DNA from: Pantoea cypripedii
GTDB lineage: Bacteria; Pseudomonadota; Gammaproteobacteria; Enterobacterales; Enterobacteriaceae
DNA length: 64,000 bases
NCBI RefSeq assembly: GCF_011395035.1
Contig: NZ_CP024770.1
Span: 739,047 to 803,046 of the forward strand
Direction of reading: 5' to 3'
Part shown: piece by piece, positions 1 to 8,453 of the stretch
Position numbering within the stretch: position 1 is the first letter of the stretch
How the letters are laid out: each line of letters begins with the position of its first letter
The notes under the pieces: generated by a model
Seen by the model: the letters and a program-made list of their open reading frames with translations, nothing else
Databases searched by the model: none
What the model was told of the DNA's origin: nothing
Made by a program: the position numbers and the translations under genes

Positions 1-665
1 GGGACCACGACGTTATCTAACATGACGGTGCCGCTGGAGCTACCTCGCTGCCCCATGCCATTCCAGTCATCAATAACCTTTAAGCCCTGCGCATCCGCCC
101 GCACCCAAGCCAGCGCCTGCCCCCCCAGTTCATTACGACCTATCACGGTGATCCAGCCCGCACCAACGGAACCGGTCGCATAATATTTGGTGCCCTGTAT
201 CACATACCCGTCACCCTGACGAAGGAGGGTAGTGGCAAAATCCGCCGAATGCTTACCGCCGCGTTCGCTGGCGGCACTGGCAATACGCACGCCGCGCAAT
301 ACATCACGATACAGGATGGCCTGTGTTGCAACCGGGAGTAATTCGATAGTATCGGTAAAGCCATAATGTGGCTGTAACAGTTGCGCCACACCGGGATCGG
401 CCTGGGCAACACGGCGGGTAATATCGATGGCCTCAGACTGAGAAATGAACACGCCTCCCGCCTGCGCTGGAACGCGCAGTGACAGCAATCCGGAATGCTC
501 CAGTGCACGTTGTGCTTCGGCGTAATCACGTTGTTGATCGGCGGCACAGGCGCGTGCTTCCAGCGTGAACATTAACTTTTCTACGCTGCTGTTCACCTCG
601 GCATTTAATACAGCCGTGCGCTGTCCTGCTCCGTACGGAGTATTCGCGTGTGGATTTGCGTTCAT
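1..665 (-). CDS. SfnB/DszC-like acyl-CoA dehydrogenase-fold flavoprotein, N-terminal part (cut by window edge)
   Basis: Reading the minus strand from an ATG at 665-663 gives an open frame of 221 codons that runs off the left edge, so the C-terminal half is missing. Near the cut end is the motif WNGMGQRG followed by SSSGTV. It is the same middle-domain signature seen in the two related proteins at 2574-3776 and 5453-6676, where it reads WSGMGQRG and WNGMGQRC. An earlier stretch, ASAASERGG, matches the flavin-binding region of those relatives. Family knowledge: SfnB and DszC are flavin-dependent enzymes of the acyl-CoA dehydrogenase fold linked to use of sulfones and thiophenes. A hairpin at 968-985 separates this gene from the nine-gene operon upstream, so it probably has its own promoter in 666-967. 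The exact substrate cannot be told. Confidence 0.8.
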   Translation of the reverse strand, partial: MNANPHANTPYGAGQRTAVLNAEVNSSVEKLMFTLEARACAADQQRDYAEAQRALEHSGLLSLRVPAQAGGVFISQSEAIDITRRVAQADPGVAQLLQPHYGFTDTIELLPVATQAILYRDVLRGVRIASAASERGGKHSADFATTLLRQGDGYVIQGTKYYATGSVGAGWITVIGRNELGGQALAWVRADAQGLKVIDDWNGMGQRGSSSGTVMLDNVVV

Positions 666-967
666 TATTAACCCGGTGTTTAAATACTATTGCTTAAATT
701 AAATAAGGTCAGGGCAGGCAGTTTTTGCCTGACAAAAAATAAAGTTTTCTTGCTTTATATCATAAAACCACCCTTACCTTACCCAGGATACCCACCATTT
801 CCCATTCATATTTCTGTATTTTAAAACTCGTTATATGCTTCGAATTTTAAAACATTGACCAGTGAAACAAAAAACAGATTCAATTAATGTGCAATTCCAT
901 TTTCAGTATATTCATTAACTTTTCATAAAAAATACAAATAACACCAATGGGCGACAAGTAATATTAA
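666..967. other. AT-rich intergenic region holding the promoter of the left-edge gene
   Basis: About 300 bases without a gene. It should carry the promoter of the minus-strand flavoprotein that starts at 665. A dyad is visible (CAGGCA at 715-720 and TGCCTG at 726-731, with GTCAGG/CCTGAC as alternative outer arms at 708-713 and 728-733), which could be an operator or a weak hairpin. I do not see a convincing -35/-10 pair or a -24/-12 element. Confidence 0.4.
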
Positions 968-985
968 GCCAGTGTCACCACTGGC
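968..985 (-). terminator. Hairpin ending the sulfur operon 1
   Basis: Perfect 7-bp arms GCCAGTG (968-974) and CACTGGC (979-985) with a 4-base loop lie just past the stop of the rhodanese gene. On the minus strand the hairpin is followed by TTAATATT, so it is a weak to moderate intrinsic terminator for the operon running from 11450 to 994. Confidence 0.5.
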
Positions 986-993
986 CATCATGA

Positions 994-2553
994 CTATTTC
1001 TGTTCTGTTATTGGTTTAAGCACATTTTTTTCTGAAGGATGCAAGCGCGGCCATAGCCCCTGCTCCCAGGCCAGATATTGCCGCGCAGCCGCTTTATTTC
1101 CCTGATGTCTGTCGTGGGTGAAAAAGAGATAATCGATACGTTCCGCATCGGGCGGGGAATCCGGTGTGACATCAACCTCCCCTCCCGCGTCCAGCCAGGC
1201 AGTAACACCGCCCTTAAGCCACCCCAGCGGATGACCATCCACTGCCAGCCACCCCGCCTGCTGCGGTTCGTCACTGACAATCACCACATCACTCACATCA
1301 GCATCAATAAGATGGCGGCGATTCACCCAGACACTGCCAGGAATATGACCGTTGCGATAATCCTGGCTGCTACGAATATCCCATATTCGCAGCGGGCGCG
1401 ATCCCTGCCATGCCCGTAACTGGCTCACGCTAATGTGTGGCAGCACCGGCGCAAGCGGCTGGCTCAGGTCAGAGCGAATGTTTTCACGCAGACCCGCCGC
1501 GATACCGCCTTGCAGGATGTAAGCCTGGTGCCCCATCTGTCGCAACCAGTACGCGGTCACCGGCGCACGAACATTTTCCGTATCCAGCAGAACGAGGCGG
1601 GCATTCCGCACCCCGACATACTGATCGGTGGCCTGCTGCAACTGGCCGCCTGGCGCATGTTGCGCACCAGGCAATGTCCCGGCCAGGAACTCGGTTTCGG
1701 TGCGAACATCCAGTAAATAGACGCTGTCCTGCTGTGATTGCCAGCTTTTCACCTGCTCCGGGGAAACCCAGCTGGCCCCTGCCGTTTCCGCCAGCTTACA
1801 GGCAGCATGTTCGCGTTCGGTGCTGATCGCGCTGTCATCGGGACAGCGCCGGTGTTGACCATGTTCAAGTGCATAATCCGCCAGCATCCAGCCCTGCGTC
1901 CCATTCTCCAGCGCATAGACCGGATTGCTGATGCCTAGATCGATCAGCGTTTGTGCCCCAATGATGCTGCGCGTCCGCCCAGCGCAGTTCACAACGATCG
2001 GCGTGTTCTGATCCGCCAGCAGGCCATCAATACGCGCACTCAACTCACCGTTAGGACAACAGACGCTGCCCGGAATACTCATTTTCTGGTATTCGCTAAA
2101 CGGGCGACCATCCACAATCAGTAACGGCTCCTGCCGATAAATGCGTTGATGCAGTTCCGAGGCGGAGAGGGAAGGCGTATGGCGTATCGCTTCCACATGC
2201 TCGCCAAAGGTTTTCGAGGGCAGGTTTACGCCTTCAAACAGGGTGTAACCAGCAGCTGACCAGGCCTGGGTTCCCCCTGCCAGCAGATAAACCTGCTGAT
2301 ACCCCAGAGCCGTTAAACGGCGCACCGCTGCCGCCGCAACACGGCTATCCCCATCGTCATACACCACCATTCTGGCGCGGTAGCTGGGAGCAAGCCTCGT
2401 GATATCCAGCTCCAGTCGGCTGTAGGGCAGTGGTACGGCAAAAAACAGATGCCCCTGCCCATATTCACCGTGTTCCCTTACGTCAAAAATGGCCAGTTCC
2501 TGCCCGTCAACCAGCCAGTTCTCCAGCTGGGCGACATTAATTTCAGCGCTCAT
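994..2553 (-). CDS. Four-domain rhodanese-like sulfurtransferase
   Basis: A 519-residue protein made of four rhodanese-like domains, roughly residues 5-105, 128-235, 262-350 and 372-460, followed by a short tail. Only the second domain keeps an active-site cysteine (Cys190, in the loop NCAGRTRS). The matching loops of the other three read YDDGDSR, LDTENVR and VSDEPQQ and have no cysteine. Rhodaneses carry sulfur as a cysteine persulfide and pass it to acceptors such as cyanide, thiols or sulfite. Here the gene is the last of an operon of ABC importer and flavin monooxygenase genes for organic sulfur, so handling of released sulfur is a reasonable role, but this is inference. A typical cytosolic protein: no signal peptide or membrane segment is seen. 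A hairpin follows the stop codon. Confidence 0.88.
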   Translation of the reverse strand: MSAEINVAQLENWLVDGQELAIFDVREHGEYGQGHLFFAVPLPYSRLELDITRLAPSYRARMVVYDDGDSRVAAAAVRRLTALGYQQVYLLAGGTQAWSAAGYTLFEGVNLPSKTFGEHVEAIRHTPSLSASELHQRIYRQEPLLIVDGRPFSEYQKMSIPGSVCCPNGELSARIDGLLADQNTPIVVNCAGRTRSIIGAQTLIDLGISNPVYALENGTQGWMLADYALEHGQHRRCPDDSAISTEREHAACKLAETAGASWVSPEQVKSWQSQQDSVYLLDVRTETEFLAGTLPGAQHAPGGQLQQATDQYVGVRNARLVLLDTENVRAPVTAYWLRQMGHQAYILQGGIAAGLRENIRSDLSQPLAPVLPHISVSQLRAWQGSRPLRIWDIRSSQDYRNGHIPGSVWVNRRHLIDADVSDVVIVSDEPQQAGWLAVDGHPLGWLKGGVTAWLDAGGEVDVTPDSPPDAERIDYLFFTHDRHQGNKAAARQYLAWEQGLWPRLHPSEKNVLKPITEQK

Positions 2554-2573
2554 GTTCAGTCCTTTTTCTTCAA

Positions 2574-3776
2574 TCAGTAGAGGTAGCTAATCGGAGGTGG
2601 GCGGTGATTAACGCGATAATCGCCGATTGCCCGATATTTCCAGGCGATGGGATCGTGTGTTGTGTGGGTCCGCGCATTACGCCAGTGGCGATCAAAGCCA
2701 TGCTGGCGCAGCGTCATCGATGCCCCGCCAACATCAAACATGGTCTGGCAGGCAAACAACGCGGCTTCCGTGGCAATCGCCTTGGCCTCGGCGGTGATAA
2801 CTGCCGCATCAATGGCAAGCTGTTCAATTTCCTCTGGTGCGGCACCCGCAAAACGCGCCACCCCAGCGCGCTCCACCTGCTCTGCCGCCAGCAGCACCAG
2901 CGCTTCTGCGCTATGGGTGCGCGCGGCAATTTCACCCACTTTATGCAGCAGGTAAGGGTCTTTATTGCCCTGCGGTTGCCCGCTTTCCCGCACCGCCCGC
3001 ACTTTGCTGCGCGCCCAGCCAGCCGCATCGGCCAACGCGGCCTGAGCAATGCCGACCTCAATAGCACAATGGATAATCTGCGAAGCCGATCCGGTATGGT
3101 GCCGTTGCTGCTGCCACGGATGCACGCGCATGATTTCCTGCTCATCCACCCGGACCTGATGTAATTCGGTGCGACCGCTGAGCGTGCCGCGTTGCCCCAT
3201 GCCAGACCAGTCATCATGACGCACCACCCCGGCGCGGTCAGAAGGAATCACCACCAGCACCGACTGATCATCATCGTCCAGCGCCAGCACCTTCAGCAGC
3301 TGCCCCATCAGTGCGCCGGTGCTGTAATGTTTCTCGCCGGACAGACGATAAGCGTCTCCGCTGCGACGTAAACGGGTGCGCACTTCGCCGCGATATTGCC
3401 CGCCCAGTTCTGCTGAAGCGCCGCCCACCAGAATTCCCTGCGCCACCTGCGAGAGAAAATGATCGCATTGCGCCGGGGTTGCCATCAGGCGGGTGCGTTC
3501 GACAAAGACAAAATGGGGCAGCATCGCCTGAGCGACAGAAGGATCGCCCTGCGCCAGCGCAGTCACCAGCCGGGCTAAGTCCGGCATCGTCCCGCCCGCG
3601 CCACCGTATTCCCGTGGGACGCGCAGTGCCCCCAGTTGCAGGTGGCTAATACGCTCAAAAGCGGAGAAGTTGGCTTTGCCGATGCGATCATACTCGGCGG
3701 CCTCGGCGGCAAGCTGCTCGCCAAGCGCTTTGGCCCGTGTAAGTAAGATGTCGGGTTCCAGACAGGGTGCGCTCAT
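2574..3776 (-). CDS. SfnB/DszC-like flavoprotein (acyl-CoA dehydrogenase family), copy 1
   Basis: A 400-residue protein of the acyl-CoA dehydrogenase fold. Recognisable pieces are GGASAELGGQ around residue 118, SGEKHYSTGAL around 146, DWSGMGQRG around 189, and a C-terminal stretch with HWRNARTHTTHDP that resembles the end of SfnB and DszC. Family knowledge: such proteins use reduced flavin and oxygen, or act as flavin oxidoreductases, in the breakdown of sulfones and thiophenes, as part of sulfur-starvation operons. It lies 3 bases after the binding-protein gene and 20 bases before the rhodanese gene, inside operon 1. It closely resembles the protein at 5453-6676, so the two are paralogues on either side of the binding protein. 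SfnB-like is a family label; no substrate can be assigned. Confidence 0.85.
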   Translation of the reverse strand: MSAPCLEPDILLTRAKALGEQLAAEAAEYDRIGKANFSAFERISHLQLGALRVPREYGGAGGTMPDLARLVTALAQGDPSVAQAMLPHFVFVERTRLMATPAQCDHFLSQVAQGILVGGASAELGGQYRGEVRTRLRRSGDAYRLSGEKHYSTGALMGQLLKVLALDDDDQSVLVVIPSDRAGVVRHDDWSGMGQRGTLSGRTELHQVRVDEQEIMRVHPWQQQRHHTGSASQIIHCAIEVGIAQAALADAAGWARSKVRAVRESGQPQGNKDPYLLHKVGEIAARTHSAEALVLLAAEQVERAGVARFAGAAPEEIEQLAIDAAVITAEAKAIATEAALFACQTMFDVGGASMTLRQHGFDRHWRNARTHTTHDPIAWKYRAIGDYRVNHRPPPISYLY

Positions 3777-3778
3777 GA

Positions 3779-5431
3779 TTATTTCTCCAGCCAGGCATCG
3801 GCCAGCGTTGAGTAGAACAGCATCGGGCCTTTGCGCAATCCCTGTAATTTCTTTGAGTAGAAGCCAAAGAACTTCAGTTCCAGCAGGTTGATAGAGGCAA
3901 CGTCAGTCTGCACCAGCTCCTGCATCTGCCAGATGTATTGTTTACGCTTCTCCACATCCCCTTCCTGCTGGATGCCTTCGATGATGCGATCCATCTCGGG
4001 ATTGCTGTAGCCGGAATCATTACTGGAGGGCGTGCCGGGTTTGATGTTTTTGCTCCAGAAGCGCCGCGTTACACCAATCTGCGGGTCGGGATAGGCTGAG
4101 TACCATTGTGAAAAAGTATCGAAGTCATATTCGCCAAACACACGGCGAATCATGGCCGCAAGCTCCAGGTTGACCAGCTCCATCTCAATCCCCACCTTCT
4201 TAAGCTGCTGCTGCATATATTCCGCCGCACGCAGATAAACCTGGCCGTAGGAGACCTCGGTAATATGGTTGATGCGCAGGCGCACGCCATCCGGCCCGCG
4301 TTTCAGACCTGCGTCATCCAGCAGTTTTTCGGCTTTCTCGGGTGAAAACTCATGTTGCGGTAAACCGGGTTTGAAAAACTGCTTCTGGAAGCTGGGCACG
4401 CAGCTTTCCGCCACATTGGCCAGCCCGTACCAGACAATGTCCGCCAGCCCTTTGCGGTCGATAGCATGGGCAAAGGCCTGACGCACCCGAATATCCTGGA
4501 AGGTTTTACGCCGGAAGTTGAAGTCGAAGAAGAATATCGGGGCCGGAACCTGCCAGCCCACGGTATCCAGCACCAGATTAGGATTGGCTGCCAGGCGAGC
4601 AACATCGCTTTCTGCCACCGGGTTGTTGGCAGCAAACTGGATTTCATTACTTTCCAGCGCCACGCTGCGCGCACCGGCGTCCGGCAACATTTTGAAGATG
4701 ATGCGGTCGAGGTAGGGTTTCCCTGTATCCCAGTAATCCTCATTGCGCTCCAGCACGATATGGCTGCCGCGCACCCACTCTTTAAATTTAAAGGCCCCGG
4801 TGCCGATGGGTTTCACATTCCACGGATTGGTCAGCGGGTTGGTGCCTGCATAAAGGTGTTTCGGCACAATCTGAGTTTCGGTACCGAAAAGTACCGACCA
4901 GATAACCGGAGCCGGGCCGGTAAGACGCAGGATCACGGTATGATCGTCCGGCGTCTCAACGGAGGTCACTTTGGCAAAGTTGGATGCGCCACGCGGGTGG
5001 GTTTTCTTCACCACATTGAGGATCGACCATTCCACATCTGCTGAAGTGAAGGGATGACCATCATGCCACTTCACCCCTTTGCGCAGATGGAAAGTGATCG
5101 ATTTGCCGTCCTCCGACTGCTCCCACGACTCCGCCAGTTGCGGCTGTGGCTGATAATCTTTGTCATAGGTCACCAGTCCATCAAAGATACTGGAAGAGAC
5201 CACCACCGCCGGGCTGGAGATGTTTATCCCCGCCACCAGGCCCGCAGGTTCCGGTGTCACGTTGGCAAACAACGTTCCGCCTTTAATCACTCCGTCACCG
5301 GATGACTGGCTGGTCACCTGGGCGGCTATCGCAGACGGGAGGAACCCGGATGCAGCCAGTGCACCGCCACTGATAGCCATCATCTCCAGCAGACGACGGC
5401 GACTAAGATGCAACGAATCCGCAGATTTCAT
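3779..5431 (-). CDS. Peptide-type ABC transporter substrate-binding protein with Tat signal
   Basis: A 550-residue periplasmic binding protein of family 5 (the DppA/OppA/NikA type). The N-terminus has a twin-arginine signal (SRRRLLEM at about residues 10-17, then a hydrophobic stretch ending near AIAA), so it is probably exported folded, which would fit a bound cofactor or metal, or simply this family's habit. The mature part carries the usual family landmarks, such as KWHDGHPFTSADVEWS and a GTGAFKF segment. It is the binding component for the importer encoded by 6673-10290 in the same operon. Given the flanking flavoproteins and the rhodanese, the ligand is probably an organic sulfur compound or a sulfur-containing peptide; this is inferred from context only. 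Confidence 0.88.
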   Translation of the reverse strand: MKSADSLHLSRRRLLEMMAISGGALAASGFLPSAIAAQVTSQSSGDGVIKGGTLFANVTPEPAGLVAGINISSPAVVVSSSIFDGLVTYDKDYQPQPQLAESWEQSEDGKSITFHLRKGVKWHDGHPFTSADVEWSILNVVKKTHPRGASNFAKVTSVETPDDHTVILRLTGPAPVIWSVLFGTETQIVPKHLYAGTNPLTNPWNVKPIGTGAFKFKEWVRGSHIVLERNEDYWDTGKPYLDRIIFKMLPDAGARSVALESNEIQFAANNPVAESDVARLAANPNLVLDTVGWQVPAPIFFFDFNFRRKTFQDIRVRQAFAHAIDRKGLADIVWYGLANVAESCVPSFQKQFFKPGLPQHEFSPEKAEKLLDDAGLKRGPDGVRLRINHITEVSYGQVYLRAAEYMQQQLKKVGIEMELVNLELAAMIRRVFGEYDFDTFSQWYSAYPDPQIGVTRRFWSKNIKPGTPSSNDSGYSNPEMDRIIEGIQQEGDVEKRKQYIWQMQELVQTDVASINLLELKFFGFYSKKLQGLRKGPMLFYSTLADAWLEK

Positions 5432-5452
5432 GCAAAAAACCCCTGATAAAAG

Positions 5453-6676
5453 TTAATAAGAAAAAGTCAGCGGCGGTAACTCGCCATTAACGTAGAAATC
5501 CCCCAGCGTGCGGTATTTGTAAGCCAGTGGGTCATGCGTGGTGTGAGTTCGGGCGTTGCGCCAGTGACGATCAAGATTGCGCGTGCGCACCGTAGCCGAG
5601 GCCCCGCCGATATCGAACAACCATTGCGACACCGCCAGTGAAGCCCGCGTTGAGACGGTTTTTGCTTCCGCCACGGCCAGTGAGGCCTGCGCTGCCAGAT
5701 GCTCGCAAGCCTCAATGGTCTGCTGAGTGAAGCGGGCGCTCGCGGCCGCTTCCAGCTGGTCTGCCGCGCTCAGTACCAGCGCTTCCGCCGCGCGGCAGTG
5801 GGCCGACATCTCCCCCACCGTATGTAGCAGATAGGGATCTTCACTGGCTTTGGTTACGCCGCTTTCTTTTACCGGGCGCACATGCTGGCGGGCAAAATCG
5901 AGCGCATCATCCAGCGCCGCCAGGGCAATGCCGGTATCAATGGCGCAGTGAATAATTTGCGCGGTGGCTCCGGCGTGATGGCGCTGGTGACGCCAGGGTT
6001 CCATCATCAGCACTTCTGACGCCGCTACCCGGACGTGGTTGAGTTCCGTGGTGCCACTGGCGGTGCAGCGCTGCCCCATACCATTCCAGTCATCATGACG
6101 AATAATGCCGGGGCGGTTGGCCGGGACGATGGCGGATACCAGCTGATTCTGATCGTTAAGGCAGCGGATTTTCAGCCAGTCGCCGAACAGCGCACCGGTG
6201 CTGTAATGCTTCAGGCCATTGAGCCGGAAATAATCGCCTTCGGCGGTTAACCGGGTTTGTAATTCCCCCCGGAACTGACCGCCCCGTTCAGCCGCCGCGC
6301 CACTGAACAGATAACCCGCTGCCGCAAGGGGAAGATATTGTTGCTGCTGTGCAGCAGTGCCCATCAGACGCAGACGCTCGACGAAAACCACATGACCGAG
6401 AAACGCCTGTGCAACGCTGGCATCGCCACGCGCCAGCGCCAGGTATTGCTGTGCCACGTCGCGCCAGCTACCTCCCGCACCGCCTGCCGATATCGGCACA
6501 CGCAGTGCACCAAGGCGCAATTGCCGGATTTCCGCGAATACATCAAAGGGCAGCGTTCGCCCGGCATCACGGGCCGCCGCCTGCTGCGCCAGCCGCGTCG
6601 ACAGTTCATGCGTTGCCGCCAGCAGCGCATCACGGGTCACTCCCGTTACGGGAATATCTGCATTGGCAGCAGTCAT
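5453..6676 (-). CDS. SfnB/DszC-like flavoprotein (acyl-CoA dehydrogenase family), copy 2
   Basis: A 407-residue acyl-CoA dehydrogenase-fold flavoprotein, paralogous to the product of 2574-3776. Shared landmarks are SGAAAERGGQFRGE near residue 130, GLKHYSTGAL, DWNGMGQRC and the C-terminal HWRNARTHTTHDP. In this family the C-terminal histidine-rich stretch lies near the flavin and substrate pocket. The start codon overlaps the stop of the upstream ATPase gene by 4 bases (ATGA), showing translational coupling within operon 1. A reaction cannot be assigned: known relatives include DszC (dibenzothiophene monooxygenase, which needs FMNH2 from a separate reductase) and SfnB (linked to dimethyl sulfone use). 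No flavin reductase gene is seen in the window, so reduced flavin would have to come from elsewhere. Confidence 0.86.
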   Translation of the reverse strand: MTAANADIPVTGVTRDALLAATHELSTRLAQQAAARDAGRTLPFDVFAEIRQLRLGALRVPISAGGAGGSWRDVAQQYLALARGDASVAQAFLGHVVFVERLRLMGTAAQQQQYLPLAAAGYLFSGAAAERGGQFRGELQTRLTAEGDYFRLNGLKHYSTGALFGDWLKIRCLNDQNQLVSAIVPANRPGIIRHDDWNGMGQRCTASGTTELNHVRVAASEVLMMEPWRHQRHHAGATAQIIHCAIDTGIALAALDDALDFARQHVRPVKESGVTKASEDPYLLHTVGEMSAHCRAAEALVLSAADQLEAAASARFTQQTIEACEHLAAQASLAVAEAKTVSTRASLAVSQWLFDIGGASATVRTRNLDRHWRNARTHTTHDPLAYKYRTLGDFYVNGELPPLTFSY

Positions 6677-7668
6677 GATACGGCTCTCCTGATGATTAAA
6701 GTCTGCCCGGATGGGGCATAAGGATGATGGCAGGCCACCTGATGGCCCTCGCCCTGCCCGCTCAGCGCAGGCGCACGTTCACGGCAATCGGCCTGCACAT
6801 TGGGGCAGCGTTGCTGAAAGCGGCAGCCCTGGCTCAGGGCATACGGATTGACTGGCGACTCCTCATCGGGAGGAGCCTGGCGCAACCGACGCTGATCCGG
6901 GCTGGTGCCAGGAATGGTGCTCAGTAACAGACGGGTATAGGGATGAGCAGCGTGACTCCACATCTGCGCTTTCGGCAAAACCTCAACAATTTGTCCGGCA
7001 TACATCACCGCGATACGCGAAGCGATGCGCTCCACCACCGATAAGTCGTGGCTGATAAACAGGATGGCAACGCCGGTGCGCTGTTGCAGGGTCTGGAGGA
7101 GATCGACAATCTGTTTTTGCAGGCTGACATCCAGTGCTGAAACCGGCTCATCGCAGACGATCAATTCAGGTTCTGGCGCCAGTGCACGGGCAATGTTCAG
7201 GCGCTGACGTTGCCCACCCGATAACTGATGCGGATAGCGATCCATCAGCGTGCTATCCAGCCCGACATCATTGAACAGCTGCGCGGCTTTTTCACGCCGT
7301 GCCTGGCGCGATAACCCGCTATGCAGGCTTAACGGTAGTTCCACCGCTTTTTGCGCACGCTGACGCGGGTCCAGGGCTGACAACGGGTCCTGAAACACCA
7401 TCTGGATCGCCCGGCGCAGTGGACGCAGCCGACGCGCGGATAGCGCGGCCAGATTGGTATCGCGGAAGTGGATATCGCCTTGCTGCGCACGCTGCAAGCC
7501 AACCAGCGCCTTACCCAGCGAGGTTTTACCGCAACCGGATTCACCAATCAGCGCGAGGATTTCTCCGCGATCAATATGAAAACTGACGCCATCAACCGCG
7601 GTAAAACTGCCTTCGGTGGTGTCATAGCGAACCGTTAACTCCCGCACATCCAGTAGCCGGGCGCTCAT
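6673..7668 (-). CDS. Peptide-type ABC transporter ATP-binding protein (DppF/OppF type)
   Basis: An ATPase subunit of 331 residues. Walker A is GESGCGKTS, the signature is LSGGQRQRLNIA and Walker B is LIVCDEPVSALD. The C-terminus has the oligopeptide-transporter extension with cysteines (CRFQQRCP). I chose the ATG at 7668 because it overlaps the upstream stop as ATGA and gives the normal N-terminus MSARLLDVRELTV; a longer reading from 7767 would lie entirely inside the upstream gene. It pairs with the product of 7665-8453 to drive the operon 1 importer. Confidence 0.9.
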   Translation of the reverse strand: MSARLLDVRELTVRYDTTEGSFTAVDGVSFHIDRGEILALIGESGCGKTSLGKALVGLQRAQQGDIHFRDTNLAALSARRLRPLRRAIQMVFQDPLSALDPRQRAQKAVELPLSLHSGLSRQARREKAAQLFNDVGLDSTLMDRYPHQLSGGQRQRLNIARALAPEPELIVCDEPVSALDVSLQKQIVDLLQTLQQRTGVAILFISHDLSVVERIASRIAVMYAGQIVEVLPKAQMWSHAAHPYTRLLLSTIPGTSPDQRRLRQAPPDEESPVNPYALSQGCRFQQRCPNVQADCRERAPALSGQGEGHQVACHHPYAPSGQTLIIRRAVS

Positions 7669-8453
7669 AATTGACCTCCGGCCAGCGGGCGCGCGTTCAG
7701 CAGTTGCCGGGTGTAGGCATGTTGCGGATGCTGATATAACCGCTGCGCCGACTGCGTCTCCAGACATTCGCCGTGACGTAACACCGCAACGCGGTCCGCC
7801 AGCTCGGCCACCACGCCTAAATCATGGGTAATCAATAAAATGGCGGTCCCGGTTTCCTGCTGGATGGCAGCAAGCAAACGAATGATTTGCGCCTGAATAG
7901 TGACATCCAGTGCGGTAGTGGGCTCATCGGCAATCAGCAGCGCCGGGTTCCCGGCCAGCGCCATCGCGATCACCACGCGCTGACGCATGCCACCGGAGAG
8001 CTGATGGGGATAACTGGCATAGCGCTGATCGGCCATCGGTATGCGGACTTTATGCAGCAGCGCCAGCGCACGGAGTCGGGCTTCTTTGCGCCCAACCTGC
8101 TGATGCAGCCGGACGGATTCAGCGATTTGATCACCCACCTTCATCAGCGGGTTTAAGGCAGAAAGAGCATCCTGAAAAATCATGCCGACGCGTCCACCCC
8201 GTAACTGGCGCAGAGCGCTTTCGCTGAGATGACGGATATCCTGCCCTTCAAATTGCAGCCGATCCGCCGTGGTATGCGCTCCAGCGGGCAGCAAGCCTAA
8301 CAATGCGTAACCGGTGGTGGTTTTACCGCTGCCTGACTCCCCCACCAGCGCCAGCGTCTCTCCGGCTTCAATGGTGAAACTCAGTTGCTTTACGGCCGCC
8401 TGATGCTGGCCGCGATAACGGATGGTGAGATTTTCCACCTCTAATAGCGCCAT
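7665..8453 (-). CDS. Peptide-type ABC transporter ATP-binding protein (DppD/OppD type)
   Basis: A 262-residue ATPase with Walker A GESGSGKTTT, signature LSGGMRQRVVIA and Walker B LLIADEPTTALD. It is shorter than typical DppD/OppD (about 325 residues): it ends soon after the ATPase core and lacks the C-terminal cysteine-bearing extension kept by its partner at 6673-7668. The start overlaps the upstream permease stop by one base (TAATG) and its own stop overlaps the next gene by four, so it is tightly coupled within operon 1. Confidence 0.9.
   Translation of the reverse strand: MALLEVENLTIRYRGQHQAAVKQLSFTIEAGETLALVGESGSGKTTTGYALLGLLPAGAHTTADRLQFEGQDIRHLSESALRQLRGGRVGMIFQDALSALNPLMKVGDQIAESVRLHQQVGRKEARLRALALLHKVRIPMADQRYASYPHQLSGGMRQRVVIAMALAGNPALLIADEPTTALDVTIQAQIIRLLAAIQQETGTAILLITHDLGVVAELADRVAVLRHGECLETQSAQRLYQHPQHAYTRQLLNARPLAGGQL

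Noticed and set aside
666..993. Possible sigma-54 promoter for the left-edge SfnB-like gene
   Set aside because: Pseudomonas sfn genes use sigma-54, but no GG-N10-GC element is visible in this interval on the minus strand.
6349..6721. Long plus-strand frames opposite the SfnB-like and transporter genes
   Set aside because: High-GC genes give open antisense frames; these have no RBS, no family and lie fully over well-supported genes. The same holds for similar frames at 1078-1826, 15764-16168, 16900-17673 and 55127-55585.
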